DNA of 64,000 nt from Cyclobacteriaceae bacterium (GCA_019638275.1 JAHBUC010000001.1:744001-808000), one strand, 5' to 3'; positions 1 to 9,182 are shown, counted from the stretch's first letter. Numbers and translations: made by a program. The notes: generated by a model not told the origin, from the letters alone.

Positions 1-885
1 TATGTGCTGTTTGTTTGTCCAGCAATGGCTGTTCCACCAGTTGGCACCGTGTACCAGCGATACTGTCCGGCAGCGCCTCCAGCTGCTGAGAGTGTAACGG
101 TTCCAGTACCGCATCGCGAAGCATTTGTTGTTGTTGGTGTTGCCGGGATTGTGTTAATGGTTGCAGTTACGGCAGTACGGGTGCTTTCGCAAGTGCCATT
201 GTTTATGGCAACATAATATGTGGTTGTTGCAGCTATTGAAGGTGTGGTGTACGTATTATTGGTTTGTCCGGCAATGGCTGTTCCACCGGTTGGTACCGAG
301 TACCAGCGGTATTGTCCGGCAGCGCCTCCTGCAGCAGAGAGTGTTACCGTACCTGTTCCGCAGCGTGCAGCGTCCGTTGTTGTGGGTGCTGCGGGTATTG
401 TATTTATGGTGGCCGTTACCGGAGAACGCGTGCCCTCACAAAATCCGTTGTTGATGGAAACGTAATATGTTGTTGTAATCGCTAAAGATGGAGTAGTGTA
501 TGTGCTGTTTGTTTGCCCGGCAATGGCTGTTCCACCCGTTGGCACGGTGTACCACCGGTACTGACCTGCTGCACCACCAGCCGCAGTGAGTGTAACGGTT
601 CCGGTTCCGCATCGCGAAGCTGCTGTAGTTGTTGGTGCTGCCGGAATTGTGTTAATGGTTGCCGTTACGGCTGTGCGTGTACTTTCACAAGTGCCGTTGT
701 TTATCGCAACATAATAGGTAGTTGTAGCTGCTATTGAAGGTGTGGTGTACGTATTATTGGTTTGCCCGGCAATAGCCGTTCCACCCGTTGGCACGGTATA
801 CCACCGATATTGTCCGGCAGCCCCACCGGCAGCCGATAGGGTTACAGTTCCGGTTCCGCAACGGGACGCACCTGTAGTAGTTGGT
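1..885 (-). repeat. Tandem 249-bp coding repeat, four copies, alternating A-B-A-B types
   Basis: The anchor GCAATGGCT (GCAATAGCC in the last copy) recurs at 22, 271, 520 and 769, exactly 249 bp apart, which is 83 codons of the Ig-repeat gene. Copies 1 and 3 share the sequence TATGTGCTGTTTGTTTG just before the anchor, whereas copies 2 and 4 share GTATTATTGGTTTG. The array therefore also has a 498-bp higher-order period. Divergence between copies is mostly synonymous. The first copy is cut by the window start. Confidence 0.9.
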
Positions 886-1778
886 GCTGCAGTGAAGTTA
901 ATAGTGAGTGTTGCTGAATTAGTTATTGCATCAACCACGTTAATTCCTGAAATACGGCACCGGTAATTGCCAGCACCAAAATTTCCTGTAGTGTTAATGG
1001 TAAGGGTTGCTGTGGTGGCTCCACTGTATCCACCGGTGTTTGTAACATTTGCCCAAACCGAGGGACTGCTTTCAATCTCCCATTGATACGTGATGGTTGG
1101 ATTACCGGATGCAGCCGTTGTAAGGGTTGTGATGGCACCACTGCAAACTGTTGAATTTGTTGGTTGGGTATTAATAATTATTGGAGGTGTCATGCTTACA
1201 TTATCCAGTCGGCTCGTTACGTTAGCATCGCGATATAATCCACGTATTTCAAGCGTGGCCAAGTCAGTAAGAATGCTTTGAATCTGCACTTCAGTAGCAG
1301 CAGCACCGGTTGGGCTATTGGTTGTTTTCCAATAACCTAAGTTGTTATTCAGCACAACTGAGTAGGTTGCCCACGAAGGGGCTGCAGGAGGTTGGTTAGA
1401 TGTTGGCGGAAAATAATACAGTACAATACCCAGATTATTGGCTATAGTTACCTCAGCATATTGATTAGGCGCACCAGTAGTACTTTGCTGAACATCGTAC
1501 CTTAATGTTCCATTGTAATACGTACTTCGGTTCCCCAGATACGCGGTAGGGGCCACGAAATTAAAGGGAACATATAAGCTGCCTGCACCCAGATTAATAA
1601 CAAAGGGAGAACCGAATACAAAACCTCCAGGATTACCACCGGTTCCGTTGTAGCCAATCGTTCCGTCAGCATCGTTTGGTGTAGTCCAGCCTAGAGCATT
1701 TGCATTGAACGTACTGCTGATTTGAGCCTGAGCAACGAAGCTGATAAGAAAAAATACAGGCAGCAGGAGGTATCGCAT
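1..1778 (-). CDS. Secreted multi-Ig-like repeat protein, 5' part only (cut by window edge)
   Basis: An open frame starts at the ATG at 1776-1778 and reads leftwards without a stop to base 1, giving about 592 residues. The N-terminus is a signal peptide (MRYLLLPVFFLISFVAQA). Residues 20-200 form a secreted-type domain I do not recognise. Residues ~205-300 are an Ig-like domain (NSTVCSGAITTL ... YQWEIESS ... YRCRISG). Then come at least four copies of an 83-residue module with conserved RCGTGTVTLSAAGG, QYRWYTVPTGGTAIAGQT and NGTCEST motifs. The paired cysteines and YRWY core fit the Ig-like domains common in Bacteroidota adhesins and gliding/T9SS-secreted proteins. A C-terminal sorting domain would lie outside the window. 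Role as a surface adhesin or matrix protein is inference. Confidence 0.85.
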   Translation of the reverse strand, partial: MRYLLLPVFFLISFVAQAQISSTFNANALGWTTPNDADGTIGYNGTGGNPGGFVFGSPFVINLGAGSLYVPFNFVAPTAYLGNRSTYYNGTLRYDVQQSTTGAPNQYAEVTIANNLGIVLYYFPPTSNQPPAAPSWATYSVVLNNNLGYWKTTNSPTGAAATEVQIQSILTDLATLEIRGLYRDANVTSRLDNVSMTPPIIINTQPTNSTVCSGAITTLTTAASGNPTITYQWEIESSPSVWANVTNTGGYSGATTATLTINTTGNFGAGNYRCRISGINVVDAITNSATLTINFTAAPTTTGASRCGTGTVTLSAAGGAAGQYRWYTVPTGGTAIAGQTNNTYTTPSIAATTTYYVAINNGTCESTRTAVTATINTIPAAPTTTAASRCGTGTVTLTAAGGAAGQYRWYTVPTGGTAIAGQTNSTYTTPSLAITTTYYVSINNGFCEGTRSPVTATINTIPAAPTTTDAARCGTGTVTLSAAGGAAGQYRWYSVPTGGTAIAGQTNNTYTTPSIAATTTYYVAINNGTCESTRTAVTATINTIPATPTTTNASRCGTGTVTLSAAGGAAGQYRWYTVPTGGTAIAGQTNST

Positions 1779-1855
1779 CAAAATGGGGTTTGAGAAGGAT
1801 AAATTTCGGAAAATTTTATAAGTATACCACGCTAAAACTTGACTTAATAGAACTG

Positions 1856-2614
1856 TCAGCTAAACAGAAATGCAGCCACCCGGCTCCAGACAGGATGAAA
1901 CGGCATGGTATAGAATAGAAAAACTCCCAGACCATGAATGGCCAGTACGGTAATGGTTGGCTGTACTTCTAAGTTTTTCTTTTTATGCATAATTAAAAGC
2001 CCGAGAAACACTGCGGCCACCAAACCAAACACAAAGTTTCCGGCAACCGCATTAAAGGGCCAGTGCATGGCATCGCAGATATGACCAATCAACCGATCGC
2101 CAGCAGGGCCGAGAATCGTTAAGGCAGCGGCTGTCATGAAGGTGGCGTGTGCCACCAGCCTTTTTCGGAAGTACACACCAAGTGCATAGTACACCATTAA
2201 CCAAACCCAATACACGCTGCCGATTACCACAAACTCTGCGGCTTTGATGTGCAGCGGTAAATCATCTGGATAATAGCCTGGCGGACCAACAACCTCGCCA
2301 GCCAGTACGCGGTGATATGAAAAGCGAAGAATAAAATATCCACTCGCAATGATTAAGGACAAAAGCATATAACTTGCTTTACCTATTGTTTTGTGGTGCC
2401 AGATTTTATTGTACTTAATCAGAAAGGGTTGTGTAATAGCCATGAATAGCCACAACAACATCATACCGCTGTGGAGGTGATAAACTGTTGGGAGCGATCC
2501 GGTAAGTCTGCTGAAGTAAGTCGGGTAGAAACCAAAGAAGGTGATCGGTATCAATAACAGTAATGCCCACGGAAGCCATGGAAAGGTGACGCGATTCAGT
2601 AAGGACGGTGTCAT
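1856..2614 (-). CDS. Polytopic membrane protein with paired His motif
   Basis: 252 residues with about seven hydrophobic segments (roughly 13-30, 47-65, 80-97, 127-147, 155-175, 187-208, 222-240). I do not recognise a named family, but it resembles the 249-aa and 209-aa membrane proteins 3-4 kb away. All three have a histidine at the start of the second helix (here H46/H48) and another about 27 residues later in a basic loop (H73/H74). This arrangement could hold a b-type haem or quinone, which is inference. It is the last gene of a minus-strand run headed by the histidine kinase at 9182, with a 78-bp gap after the amidohydrolase gene. Confidence 0.75.
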   Translation of the reverse strand: MTPSLLNRVTFPWLPWALLLLIPITFFGFYPTYFSRLTGSLPTVYHLHSGMMLLWLFMAITQPFLIKYNKIWHHKTIGKASYMLLSLIIASGYFILRFSYHRVLAGEVVGPPGYYPDDLPLHIKAAEFVVIGSVYWVWLMVYYALGVYFRKRLVAHATFMTAAALTILGPAGDRLIGHICDAMHWPFNAVAGNFVFGLVAAVFLGLLIMHKKKNLEVQPTITVLAIHGLGVFLFYTMPFHPVWSRVAAFLFS

Positions 2615-2692
2615 TTAACGATCAGGTTTTGCTGCGTTTTCATCTATGATTATTTGCACAGTCGAGCGCAGTGGGTATCATTGAACGTGGTT

Positions 2693-3700
2693 TTACCTCC
2701 CATGATGCCTGTCAATCTCTTCTTTACTCAATCGTAAAAAGCGTGCGGCATTGTTATACAAAATATCTCGCTTCTGTTCTTCAGTGAGAAAGTCTGCCGT
2801 TTCAATCGCTTTAATGCCTTCTTCTATGGCATCAGGCCAGTTCATTTGATCCGAACCGAACATGATTCTGCGGTGAAAGCCCGCCTGCACAATACGTCTG
2901 AGGTAGTCGTGAAAGGCTTCGCGTGGGAGCGAGTAGCAAATAATACCCACATCGCAATACACCTGCGGATGATTATAGAGAACTGCAATGAGATGATCGG
3001 CCAAAGGCCAACCGGCATGCATCAGGTTGATGCGCAGCTTGGGATGACGAAGCGCCACTTCTTCAATTTCAAAGGCGCTGTGCATGCGTGCCAGGTGTTT
3101 GCCTATACCTGGAAAGTAGGATACTCCTGGAGGTCCGGTTCCGATGTGTATGCCTAGGGGTATATCAAGCTCTTCAAGAATAACAAGGTAGGGCGCAAAG
3201 CGAGGATCGTTTGGTGAGATGCCAGCATATTGTAACGTAATCTCTCCAAAAACTTTGTACTTCCCCGTTGCCAAAACTTTTCGTACTTCTTCCGGACTTG
3301 GCCATTTGTCAATATTCATTGGAAGCTGCCATGCACTGTAGATACGCTCTTTACCTGCAGCTTTAAACTCTTCCTCTCTGGGGCCACTACTTACTGCGTA
3401 GATGTTTCTGCGCTTGAGTATCTCCATGTTTTTGTCGAGCAGTTCCTTGTTGGAGGTAGGCGCCATGATAGGGTTCTCTCCTTGTGGATTGGCCATCCAA
3501 TTCATAAAGGTGGCTATCCACGGCTTATCGGCTTCATAAACGGGATAGCCGGTGTTGAGCCGGCTGATGCCGTTAGGTGGTGGGCCGTTATCATTAAAAT
3601 TAGCAGCATGAAAGTGCATATCGATGATGGGTTGGGGTGTTTGGGCAAAAACACCACACGCAACTACTGTTAGAAAGAGAAAAGTTATGAATGGTTTCAT
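2693..3700 (-). CDS. Exported amidohydrolase family protein (Amidohydro_2 type)
   Basis: 335 residues with a signal peptide ending near GVFAQ (residue 20). The TIM-barrel metallohydrolase signature is present: IDMHFH gives the metal-binding HxH pair (H29, H31). HIGTG and LMHAGWP in the middle supply further histidines, and MFGSDQM near residue 285 supplies the catalytic aspartate. This layout matches the amidohydrolase-related family containing decarboxylases and lactonases (PF04909). Substrate is unknown. The signal peptide places it in the periplasm or outside the cell. It lies 46 bp downstream of the deiminase-like lipoprotein gene and may act in the same pathway. Confidence 0.85.
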   Translation of the reverse strand: MKPFITFLFLTVVACGVFAQTPQPIIDMHFHAANFNDNGPPPNGISRLNTGYPVYEADKPWIATFMNWMANPQGENPIMAPTSNKELLDKNMEILKRRNIYAVSSGPREEEFKAAGKERIYSAWQLPMNIDKWPSPEEVRKVLATGKYKVFGEITLQYAGISPNDPRFAPYLVILEELDIPLGIHIGTGPPGVSYFPGIGKHLARMHSAFEIEEVALRHPKLRINLMHAGWPLADHLIAVLYNHPQVYCDVGIICYSLPREAFHDYLRRIVQAGFHRRIMFGSDQMNWPDAIEEGIKAIETADFLTEEQKRDILYNNAARFLRLSKEEIDRHHGR

Positions 3701-3746
3701 GGTGTTTGGGTTTTATGATTTTATATTTTTCAATCACTGAAAATTC

Positions 3747-5036
3747 CTACTTTCTTTGTTTTGGTTGCTGCTGGGTGGAACAATGAATACCACCGCCATT
3801 CCTGTTTAATGGTAACGCATCTATCCATACCTGATCGCGATCGGGAAACACTTCTTTAAAAATTGCTTTCACCTTTTCTTCTCGTTCAGTTGGTGTGCCG
3901 TGTGGTACATACGATGCGTTCAGCACCACGCCATTGGTGACCAGAAAATTGAGGTATGAAGTTGCGGCCACACGTATCAGGGTATCACCTACCTGGGGAC
4001 GTTCATGCGGTAAAAAACTTTTTGGAGAGAGTTTCCAGAATTCTCCTTCACCCTTTTCTTCAACCACAATTGCGGGCCACTCCACCAGATTGGGTAAGGG
4101 TACTTTTATAATATGAAAAGGTTTGCCATCCTGATCCGTTGATGTTTCGAGTATTTTTAGATTCTCCTGCATCCGTTCATAAGTAGCTTGGTTCAACGGA
4201 TGGTTATCTTTTTCAGACTCATCTACCCAGGCCAGTAAAATGGTGCGTGCATCTGCGAAGCGTACAAATTCATCGGTATGCCCACCGGTGCCCATGGTTA
4301 CGTATTTGCCATTGTGCAAATGCCAGATGTGTTCATCATCCGCCAGGCCTTGTTTCATCCAGATAACTTTCTGCACATTCATTACCCGTTTGTATTCCGC
4401 TTCAATTTCTTCCTTTGTCCAGCCGGGGTTGCGTTGAAGCGTTACGGCTTCATTTTGAATCAGTACGCCTTTCCCATTCGACTCGATTGATCCACCTTCC
4501 ATAATAAGTTTGGATTTGATGTGGCGTGCTCCGGTATGTACACCCATCAAACTATCCACCTTACTGGTTTTTCCAGTGAGCGCCTCCTTTTCCCAATAGT
4601 CAATACTATCAACCTTTTCTGGTTCGCGCAGTCTCCACCAGGCGAAGTACCCGTAAAGATTCCAGCCAAAATCTGCGGCTGCTAATTCACCATGCTGGTT
4701 AACTAAAAATGCAGCACCATGGTCGCGTATCCAATAGCGATCTCCCGGTGTAACATAGAACTGAATTTTGGTTGTATCTATTCCTGCCCATGACAGTCTG
4801 GTTTGTGCAATGCTCTTAAGACTGTCGGAGTCTATGGCAATTTTTACAGGCACATTTCCATCCAATCCTTTGATAATGTCATAAACAACTTCGTGCATAG
4901 TGGTGTCATATTCTTCCCATCCTAGCCACACAGCCTCATGGGGTTCAAACTCACCGGGCATGTAAAAGAAAGTATTTGATTTTTCACCACTGCAACTACT
5001 TAGCAGCAGGATAAATAAAAGGAAACGAATTGACAT
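3747..5036 (-). CDS. Agmatine deiminase / peptidylarginine deiminase family lipoprotein
   Basis: 429 residues. The open frame extends to 5141, but that start overlaps the upstream gene. The ATG at 5034-5036 gives a lipoprotein signal (LLFILLLSSC, lipobox cysteine C15) four bases after the preceding stop, so it was chosen. The guanidine-group-modifying fold is clear: MPGEFEPHEAVWLGW at the N-terminus, RDHGAAF, GGHTDEFVRF with the catalytic His, and the C-terminal GGGIHC with catalytic C419. These match PAD_porph/agmatine deiminase (PF04371), which hydrolyses agmatine or peptidyl-arginine to a ureido product and ammonia. Cytosolic agmatine deiminases lack a lipobox, so this one works on the cell surface or in the periplasm. 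Confidence 0.88.
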   Translation of the reverse strand: MSIRFLLFILLLSSCSGEKSNTFFYMPGEFEPHEAVWLGWEEYDTTMHEVVYDIIKGLDGNVPVKIAIDSDSLKSIAQTRLSWAGIDTTKIQFYVTPGDRYWIRDHGAAFLVNQHGELAAADFGWNLYGYFAWWRLREPEKVDSIDYWEKEALTGKTSKVDSLMGVHTGARHIKSKLIMEGGSIESNGKGVLIQNEAVTLQRNPGWTKEEIEAEYKRVMNVQKVIWMKQGLADDEHIWHLHNGKYVTMGTGGHTDEFVRFADARTILLAWVDESEKDNHPLNQATYERMQENLKILETSTDQDGKPFHIIKVPLPNLVEWPAIVVEEKGEGEFWKLSPKSFLPHERPQVGDTLIRVAATSYLNFLVTNGVVLNASYVPHGTPTEREEKVKAIFKEVFPDRDQVWIDALPLNRNGGGIHCSTQQQPKQRK

Positions 5037-5040
5037 AGTT

Positions 5041-5670
5041 TTAATCTTTACGACCATAAACAGCAGGTATCCATACCATCCATATTTCAGCGAGAATAAG
5101 TGGAACAAAGGACCAGAAATATTCCTGTACGACACGTGCATAAATCGGATCGGCTATTTTCCCAAATAGAAAGTCAAGGGGGAATACATCATTTACCCTT
5201 ACCAACACAAATGCAAGTACACAAATATATGAGCGTACCATCATTTGCCGGTGTATCTTTATATTTCTTGTTTTGATTGCTTTCCACGCAAAAAAAGTCG
5301 AGGCAACGGCAAAGACTGTTAGAAGAAATAGCGATATTCTGCAGGGCACACAGGTGCTGATCAGTGAAAGCCTGCCAGCCGAAAGGCCAATCAGTGCAAT
5401 ACCCAGCATGTAAATTTTACCAGCAACACGATGGAATTTCACAAACCGGTTTCGGATAAAAGACCAAAACTGTACCGGGCCCAGTAACAATGTAAAGGTT
5501 CCGCCAACCATATGCATGACCACCCATAACTGATTGTTGAGAATTGTATCTCCGAATAGCGGACCTCTGTATCCATAGAAGTAAGCAATAACATTGTCAA
5601 AGAAAAAATAAACAGACAGTACGATGATTAAAGTCCATGCAATTACATACCATGTTATTTTTAATGCCAT
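5041..5670 (-). CDS. DUF2306-like membrane protein
   Basis: 209 residues with about six hydrophobic segments. The motif GPVQF (64-68) just after helix 2, H53 at the start of that helix and H80 in the basic loop (RNRFVKFHRVAGKIY) are characteristic of the DUF2306 family of predicted membrane proteins. A third histidine follows in NIKIHRQMM. It shares its His-27-His pattern with its neighbours at 5712 and 1856. Its stop is four bases from the start of the deiminase-like gene, so the two are very probably co-transcribed. Biochemical role is unknown. Confidence 0.82.
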   Translation of the reverse strand: MALKITWYVIAWTLIIVLSVYFFFDNVIAYFYGYRGPLFGDTILNNQLWVVMHMVGGTFTLLLGPVQFWSFIRNRFVKFHRVAGKIYMLGIALIGLSAGRLSLISTCVPCRISLFLLTVFAVASTFFAWKAIKTRNIKIHRQMMVRSYICVLAFVLVRVNDVFPLDFLFGKIADPIYARVVQEYFWSFVPLILAEIWMVWIPAVYGRKD

Positions 5671-5711
5671 CCGATTGATAAGTTTGGTTGGATCAGAATT
5701 TCAAAACTCAG

Positions 5712-6461
5712 TTAATCCAGGAAATGAGAAGAAGCCAAATCTTTTCCAGTCTCAGTAGCAGCTATCAAAACAGAGAGGAGCATTCCTAATGCCACAGCCA
5801 GGAAGCTGATAATGGTTATGCGTTGTATGTTTCTGTTGGACAAAAAATCGTAGAGTGGCACGCTCAGCATGATGCAAAACAGAACACCCCATGTGAGCGG
5901 CCAGTTAATTCCGCCAAAGCTATCGGTCTCCGCAATTTGTGCAGTCATTCGGCCCAGTGCGGGTAACATTACGGTGAAACCTGCATATAACATGAAGCGC
6001 TTGTGCCAAGCGGATTTTTTTCGGTAGTAAATGGCGGCACCAATCAGGCTTGGAAAAAGAATAAGCGAGAATACATCAATCCAAAACAGCAAGGACAGTC
6101 CCTCGCGTAATACCGGTGGCGGCACACCCAATGCCAGCAAGCGTGGCCCGAATCCATTCATGGCCATAATGCCTGTGGGAATGACAAGTAGGGCTACCAC
6201 CAATCCAACCCAGCCCAACGCCATGTGCGCTTTGATTTTTTTTGTTTGCACCAACCCGGTTTGTACAACCAGTAACAACATCCACGTACTCATCACTAAT
6301 CCATGAATGATCAGGTAGATGGGTAAGCCTTCGGGCCTAAATCCGCCTTCCGTTGAAGTGCTGTCTCTGAAAAAGAAACTTGGCCCAAATCCTTTTAGTA
6401 CAATGGCCAGCAGCAGCAACGACATAAGTGGAAAAAACAGATCTTTTGATTTTTTAGTCAT
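5712..6461 (-). CDS. Polytopic membrane protein with paired His motif
   Basis: 249 residues with about seven membrane segments. H53 lies in LIIHGLVMSTWMLL and H79 in KKIKAHMALGWVG, the same spacing and context (H...G...W, then Q, then K.H...G) as the 252-aa protein at 1856 and the DUF2306-like protein at 5041. I read the three as diverged relatives. No named function recognised. The gene begins 11 bp after the response-regulator stop at 6473, on the same strand, so it is likely in the operon of that regulator or its target. Confidence 0.75.
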   Translation of the reverse strand: MTKKSKDLFFPLMSLLLLAIVLKGFGPSFFFRDSTSTEGGFRPEGLPIYLIIHGLVMSTWMLLLVVQTGLVQTKKIKAHMALGWVGLVVALLVIPTGIMAMNGFGPRLLALGVPPPVLREGLSLLFWIDVFSLILFPSLIGAAIYYRKKSAWHKRFMLYAGFTVMLPALGRMTAQIAETDSFGGINWPLTWGVLFCIMLSVPLYDFLSNRNIQRITIISFLAVALGMLLSVLIAATETGKDLASSHFLD

Positions 6462-6472
6462 GTGAATAGGGG

Positions 6473-7102
6473 CTAAACCAATTTTTCATTAATGGCTTTA
6501 CTTACCGCCTCCGTTTGAGAATGCACCTGCAGCTTTTCGTAAATTTTTTTGATGTGCGTGCGTACGGTATCCAGGCTTATGTTCAGGTGTGCGGCTATCA
6601 TTTTATAACTGTTGCCACTGCTCAGGGAAGCCAGAATTTCTTTTTCGCGCGGTGTAAGTTTGTATGAATTTTCGTTTCCGGGTTTGTGCATGGATTCAAT
6701 GACCATGCGGGCTATGCTGGGCGACATGGGCGCACCACCCTGCAATACATCTTCAATGGACTGGAATAGTTTGGTTGAAATGTGTTTCTTCAATAAATAT
6801 CCGCTCGCGCCTGCCCGTAACGCCTCAAACACGTGTGTGTTGTCATCAAAAACGGTAAGCATAATAATGGGTAAATCGGTATGTTGTTTCCTGATTTTTT
6901 TGACGGCTTCAATACCGGTCATGCCTGGCATATCAATATCCATCAGGATGATGCCGGGCTTAAGCTGACTGATTTCATTCTGGACATTCAGTACATCAGG
7001 GAAAGCACCTGCAATTTCATACGCACTATCCGTTGCAACCAAACTGCAAACGCTTTCGCGAAGAATGGCGTTGTCTTCATAAATCAATAGCCGGTTTGCC
7101 AT
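6473..7102 (-). CDS. LuxR/NarL-family DNA-binding response regulator
   Basis: 209 residues. The receiver domain spans 1-120, with acidic residues at E9/D10, phosphoacceptor D55 in LMDIDMPGM, the T of MLTVFDD and the K of YLLKKH. The C-terminal domain is a GerE/LuxR helix-turn-helix (LTPREKEILASLSSG ... NISLDTVRTHIKKIYEKL), preceded by a short linker. Its cognate kinase is the TPR kinase gene ending 55 bp upstream, whose HisKA_3 core is the class that normally phosphorylates NarL-type regulators. Likely targets include the downstream membrane/lipoprotein genes (inference from position). Confidence 0.95.
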   Translation of the reverse strand: MANRLLIYEDNAILRESVCSLVATDSAYEIAGAFPDVLNVQNEISQLKPGIILMDIDMPGMTGIEAVKKIRKQHTDLPIIMLTVFDDNTHVFEALRAGASGYLLKKHISTKLFQSIEDVLQGGAPMSPSIARMVIESMHKPGNENSYKLTPREKEILASLSSGNSYKMIAAHLNISLDTVRTHIKKIYEKLQVHSQTEAVSKAINEKLV

Positions 7103-7157
7103 AGCGCACAGTATTCAGTAAAGAAGGTGTATTTATTACGTATTTAAAATACCTCAA

Positions 7158-9182
7158 TCATGTGAGGGGTACATGCAGGCTTACCTGTGTTCCCTGATTA
7201 GCCCCGCTTGTTCGGTGTAACTGCGCATCCATTTGCCTCGCCCTCGATTCCATATTCTTTAACCCGTTACCGGGCTTGATCACAGCTTCTTCAAAGCCTT
7301 TGCCATCATCATCAATCTGAAGAACCAAGGTGGTTTGTTCAAGTTTAAGCCTAATGGATACGGTATTTCCTTCACTGTATTTGGCTGCATTGTTTATGGC
7401 TTCTTTGAAGATCAGGAAAAGATTTTTTCTTTTGGTGGCATCCAGGCGAATGCCTTCAGGATGTTCGGGCGTTTGAAAATTAAAACCGATGCCCTTTGGT
7501 TCGAGTATTTCTGCCGCGAACTCTTTCATTTTCACCACCAATTTTTCAAGGGTATCATTTTCCGGATTAATAGACCATACGATGTCCGACATGCTCTCCA
7601 TCATGCGCGATGATTGTTCATTGATTCGCTGAAAGTGACTTTCGGCCAGTCCGTTTTTTTGTGTAATGCCCATTTGGCTGATGATGTTGATGCTGGATAG
7701 CGTTGAGCCCAGGTCATCGTGAAGATCGCGCGCAATGTCGCTGCGCATTTTTTCAATTTCGAGTTGGCGCCTTGTTCGGTTCAGTACGCGGTAGCGGTTT
7801 ACCAATATCAAGCTGATGATGACTACCGAAATCAGGGCAATAGCAATAATGGTTTGATTTGCGCGCTGTCGTGCCAGTTCTGTTGTCTGTAATTGTTGTT
7901 GTGCTTTGAGTAATTCAATTTCATTTTGTTTCTGTGTAACCTCATATTGGGTTTCGAGTTGGGAGATGCGCAGTTTTACTTCCTTACCCTCCAGCGAATC
8001 GGTTAGCGCATGTTGCTGAACTAATGTCTTGTAAGCTTCTTCGTAATTTTTTTCCTGGAGATAATATTCTCTCAAAAAGGTGATAGCATTGAGTTCACTG
8101 CTTAATTCTCCACTGGCCTTAGCCAGAGCCACACTCTCTTTGAGTTTTTGCAAGGCAAGCGATTTTCGGGTTTGGTCTTCATTGGCTTGTTGCGTGTATA
8201 TGCGCCCTTTTTCTGCCGAGATAAACGCATCGTGTCGCGTTACACCAATCGCTTTAAAAATTTTTTCACCTTTGTCGAAATAGTTAAGCGCTTCCTGTAA
8301 GCGATTCATTCTTTGATAGATCTTCCCCAGGTTTACGTAGTTCTTCCCAATTTCCTCCTGTTGCTGTAACTCTTCATTTATTTTTAATGACTTATGCTGT
8401 AATTCCAATGCCTGCGCAAAACGTTCTGTGTCCATCGACACATTGGCCAGGTTATTATACATGATGGCAATGCCACGTTTGTCATTGCGCTTAAAGCGGA
8501 TATCCAGTGATTGCTGGAAATATTTTTCAGCCTTTGAATAATCCTTTTGTTCATAAAAAATAGTACCCAAGGAGTTATAGCAGAATGACAAGCCCATTTC
8601 ATTGTTAAGCTCTTCAAAAATCGCAAGTGCTTTAAATATTGACTCCTCACGGTTTGTTGCCTGGTTGAGACGGGCGTACACATTCGACATATTCAGGTAG
8701 TTGCCGGCCATGTTCTCTTTCCCAATTACTTCCTCACCTAATGCAGCATTTTTTTCGTAGGCTAGTAACGCTTCTGCATAGTTTCCTATGTTGTTGTTAA
8801 AGATTCCCCATCCGGTTAAGTAAGCCGATAATGTCTTGTTGTTCGGGTATTTTTCCAGGTAGTGATTTGTTTCACTAAAAAAATGCAGGGCGCTATCGCG
8901 AACACCCATGGAGGCATATACGCCAGCCAAACGAACATATGCAATGCTAATCCATTTCCCGGGCACTCCATTTTCGTGCAAAACAATTGACTCTTTGAAA
9001 TACATCCGGGCTTTTTTGCTGTCAATTCTTTCGTGAGCAATGCCAAGGTTCACAAGTGTTTTGGCGTGTACAGAGTCATTCAGGTTGCGATTCACAATAT
9101 TCAGCATGCTGTCTATTCTGCTTTGTGCGCCAAGCCATGCAGGTAAAAGCATTAAAAGGGTTAGGGTACGAAATCGAAACAT
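7158..9182 (-). CDS. TPR-sensor histidine kinase, HisKA_3 (DesK/NarX type)
   Basis: 674 residues. A signal peptide (residues 1-19, ending GAQS) is followed by a periplasmic array of roughly seven TPR units (about 25-390), a coiled coil, and one membrane helix (IIAIALISVVIISLILV, near 445). The H-box is DLHDDLGSTLSSI, the mark of HisKA_3 dimerisation domains. The ATPase domain carries the N-box EAINNAAKYSEG, DDDGKGF and GNGLKNMESRARQM. It autophosphorylates and passes phosphate to the NarL-type regulator encoded directly downstream. The signal sensed is unknown; TPRs suggest a protein or peptide partner. It is transcribed divergently from ftsK. Confidence 0.93.
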   Translation of the reverse strand: MFRFRTLTLLMLLPAWLGAQSRIDSMLNIVNRNLNDSVHAKTLVNLGIAHERIDSKKARMYFKESIVLHENGVPGKWISIAYVRLAGVYASMGVRDSALHFFSETNHYLEKYPNNKTLSAYLTGWGIFNNNIGNYAEALLAYEKNAALGEEVIGKENMAGNYLNMSNVYARLNQATNREESIFKALAIFEELNNEMGLSFCYNSLGTIFYEQKDYSKAEKYFQQSLDIRFKRNDKRGIAIMYNNLANVSMDTERFAQALELQHKSLKINEELQQQEEIGKNYVNLGKIYQRMNRLQEALNYFDKGEKIFKAIGVTRHDAFISAEKGRIYTQQANEDQTRKSLALQKLKESVALAKASGELSSELNAITFLREYYLQEKNYEEAYKTLVQQHALTDSLEGKEVKLRISQLETQYEVTQKQNEIELLKAQQQLQTTELARQRANQTIIAIALISVVIISLILVNRYRVLNRTRRQLEIEKMRSDIARDLHDDLGSTLSSINIISQMGITQKNGLAESHFQRINEQSSRMMESMSDIVWSINPENDTLEKLVVKMKEFAAEILEPKGIGFNFQTPEHPEGIRLDATKRKNLFLIFKEAINNAAKYSEGNTVSIRLKLEQTTLVLQIDDDGKGFEEAVIKPGNGLKNMESRARQMDAQLHRTSGANQGTQVSLHVPLT

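Noticed and set aside
4..966. Several plus-strand open frames of 70-97 codons
   Set aside because: They are opposite-strand shadows of the 249-bp repeat of the minus-strand Ig gene; their Cys/Val/Arg-rich composition and repeated sequence are artefacts.
5037..5141. Longer N-terminus for the deiminase-like protein
   Set aside because: It overlaps the DUF2306-like gene and puts 35 residues before a perfect lipoprotein signal.
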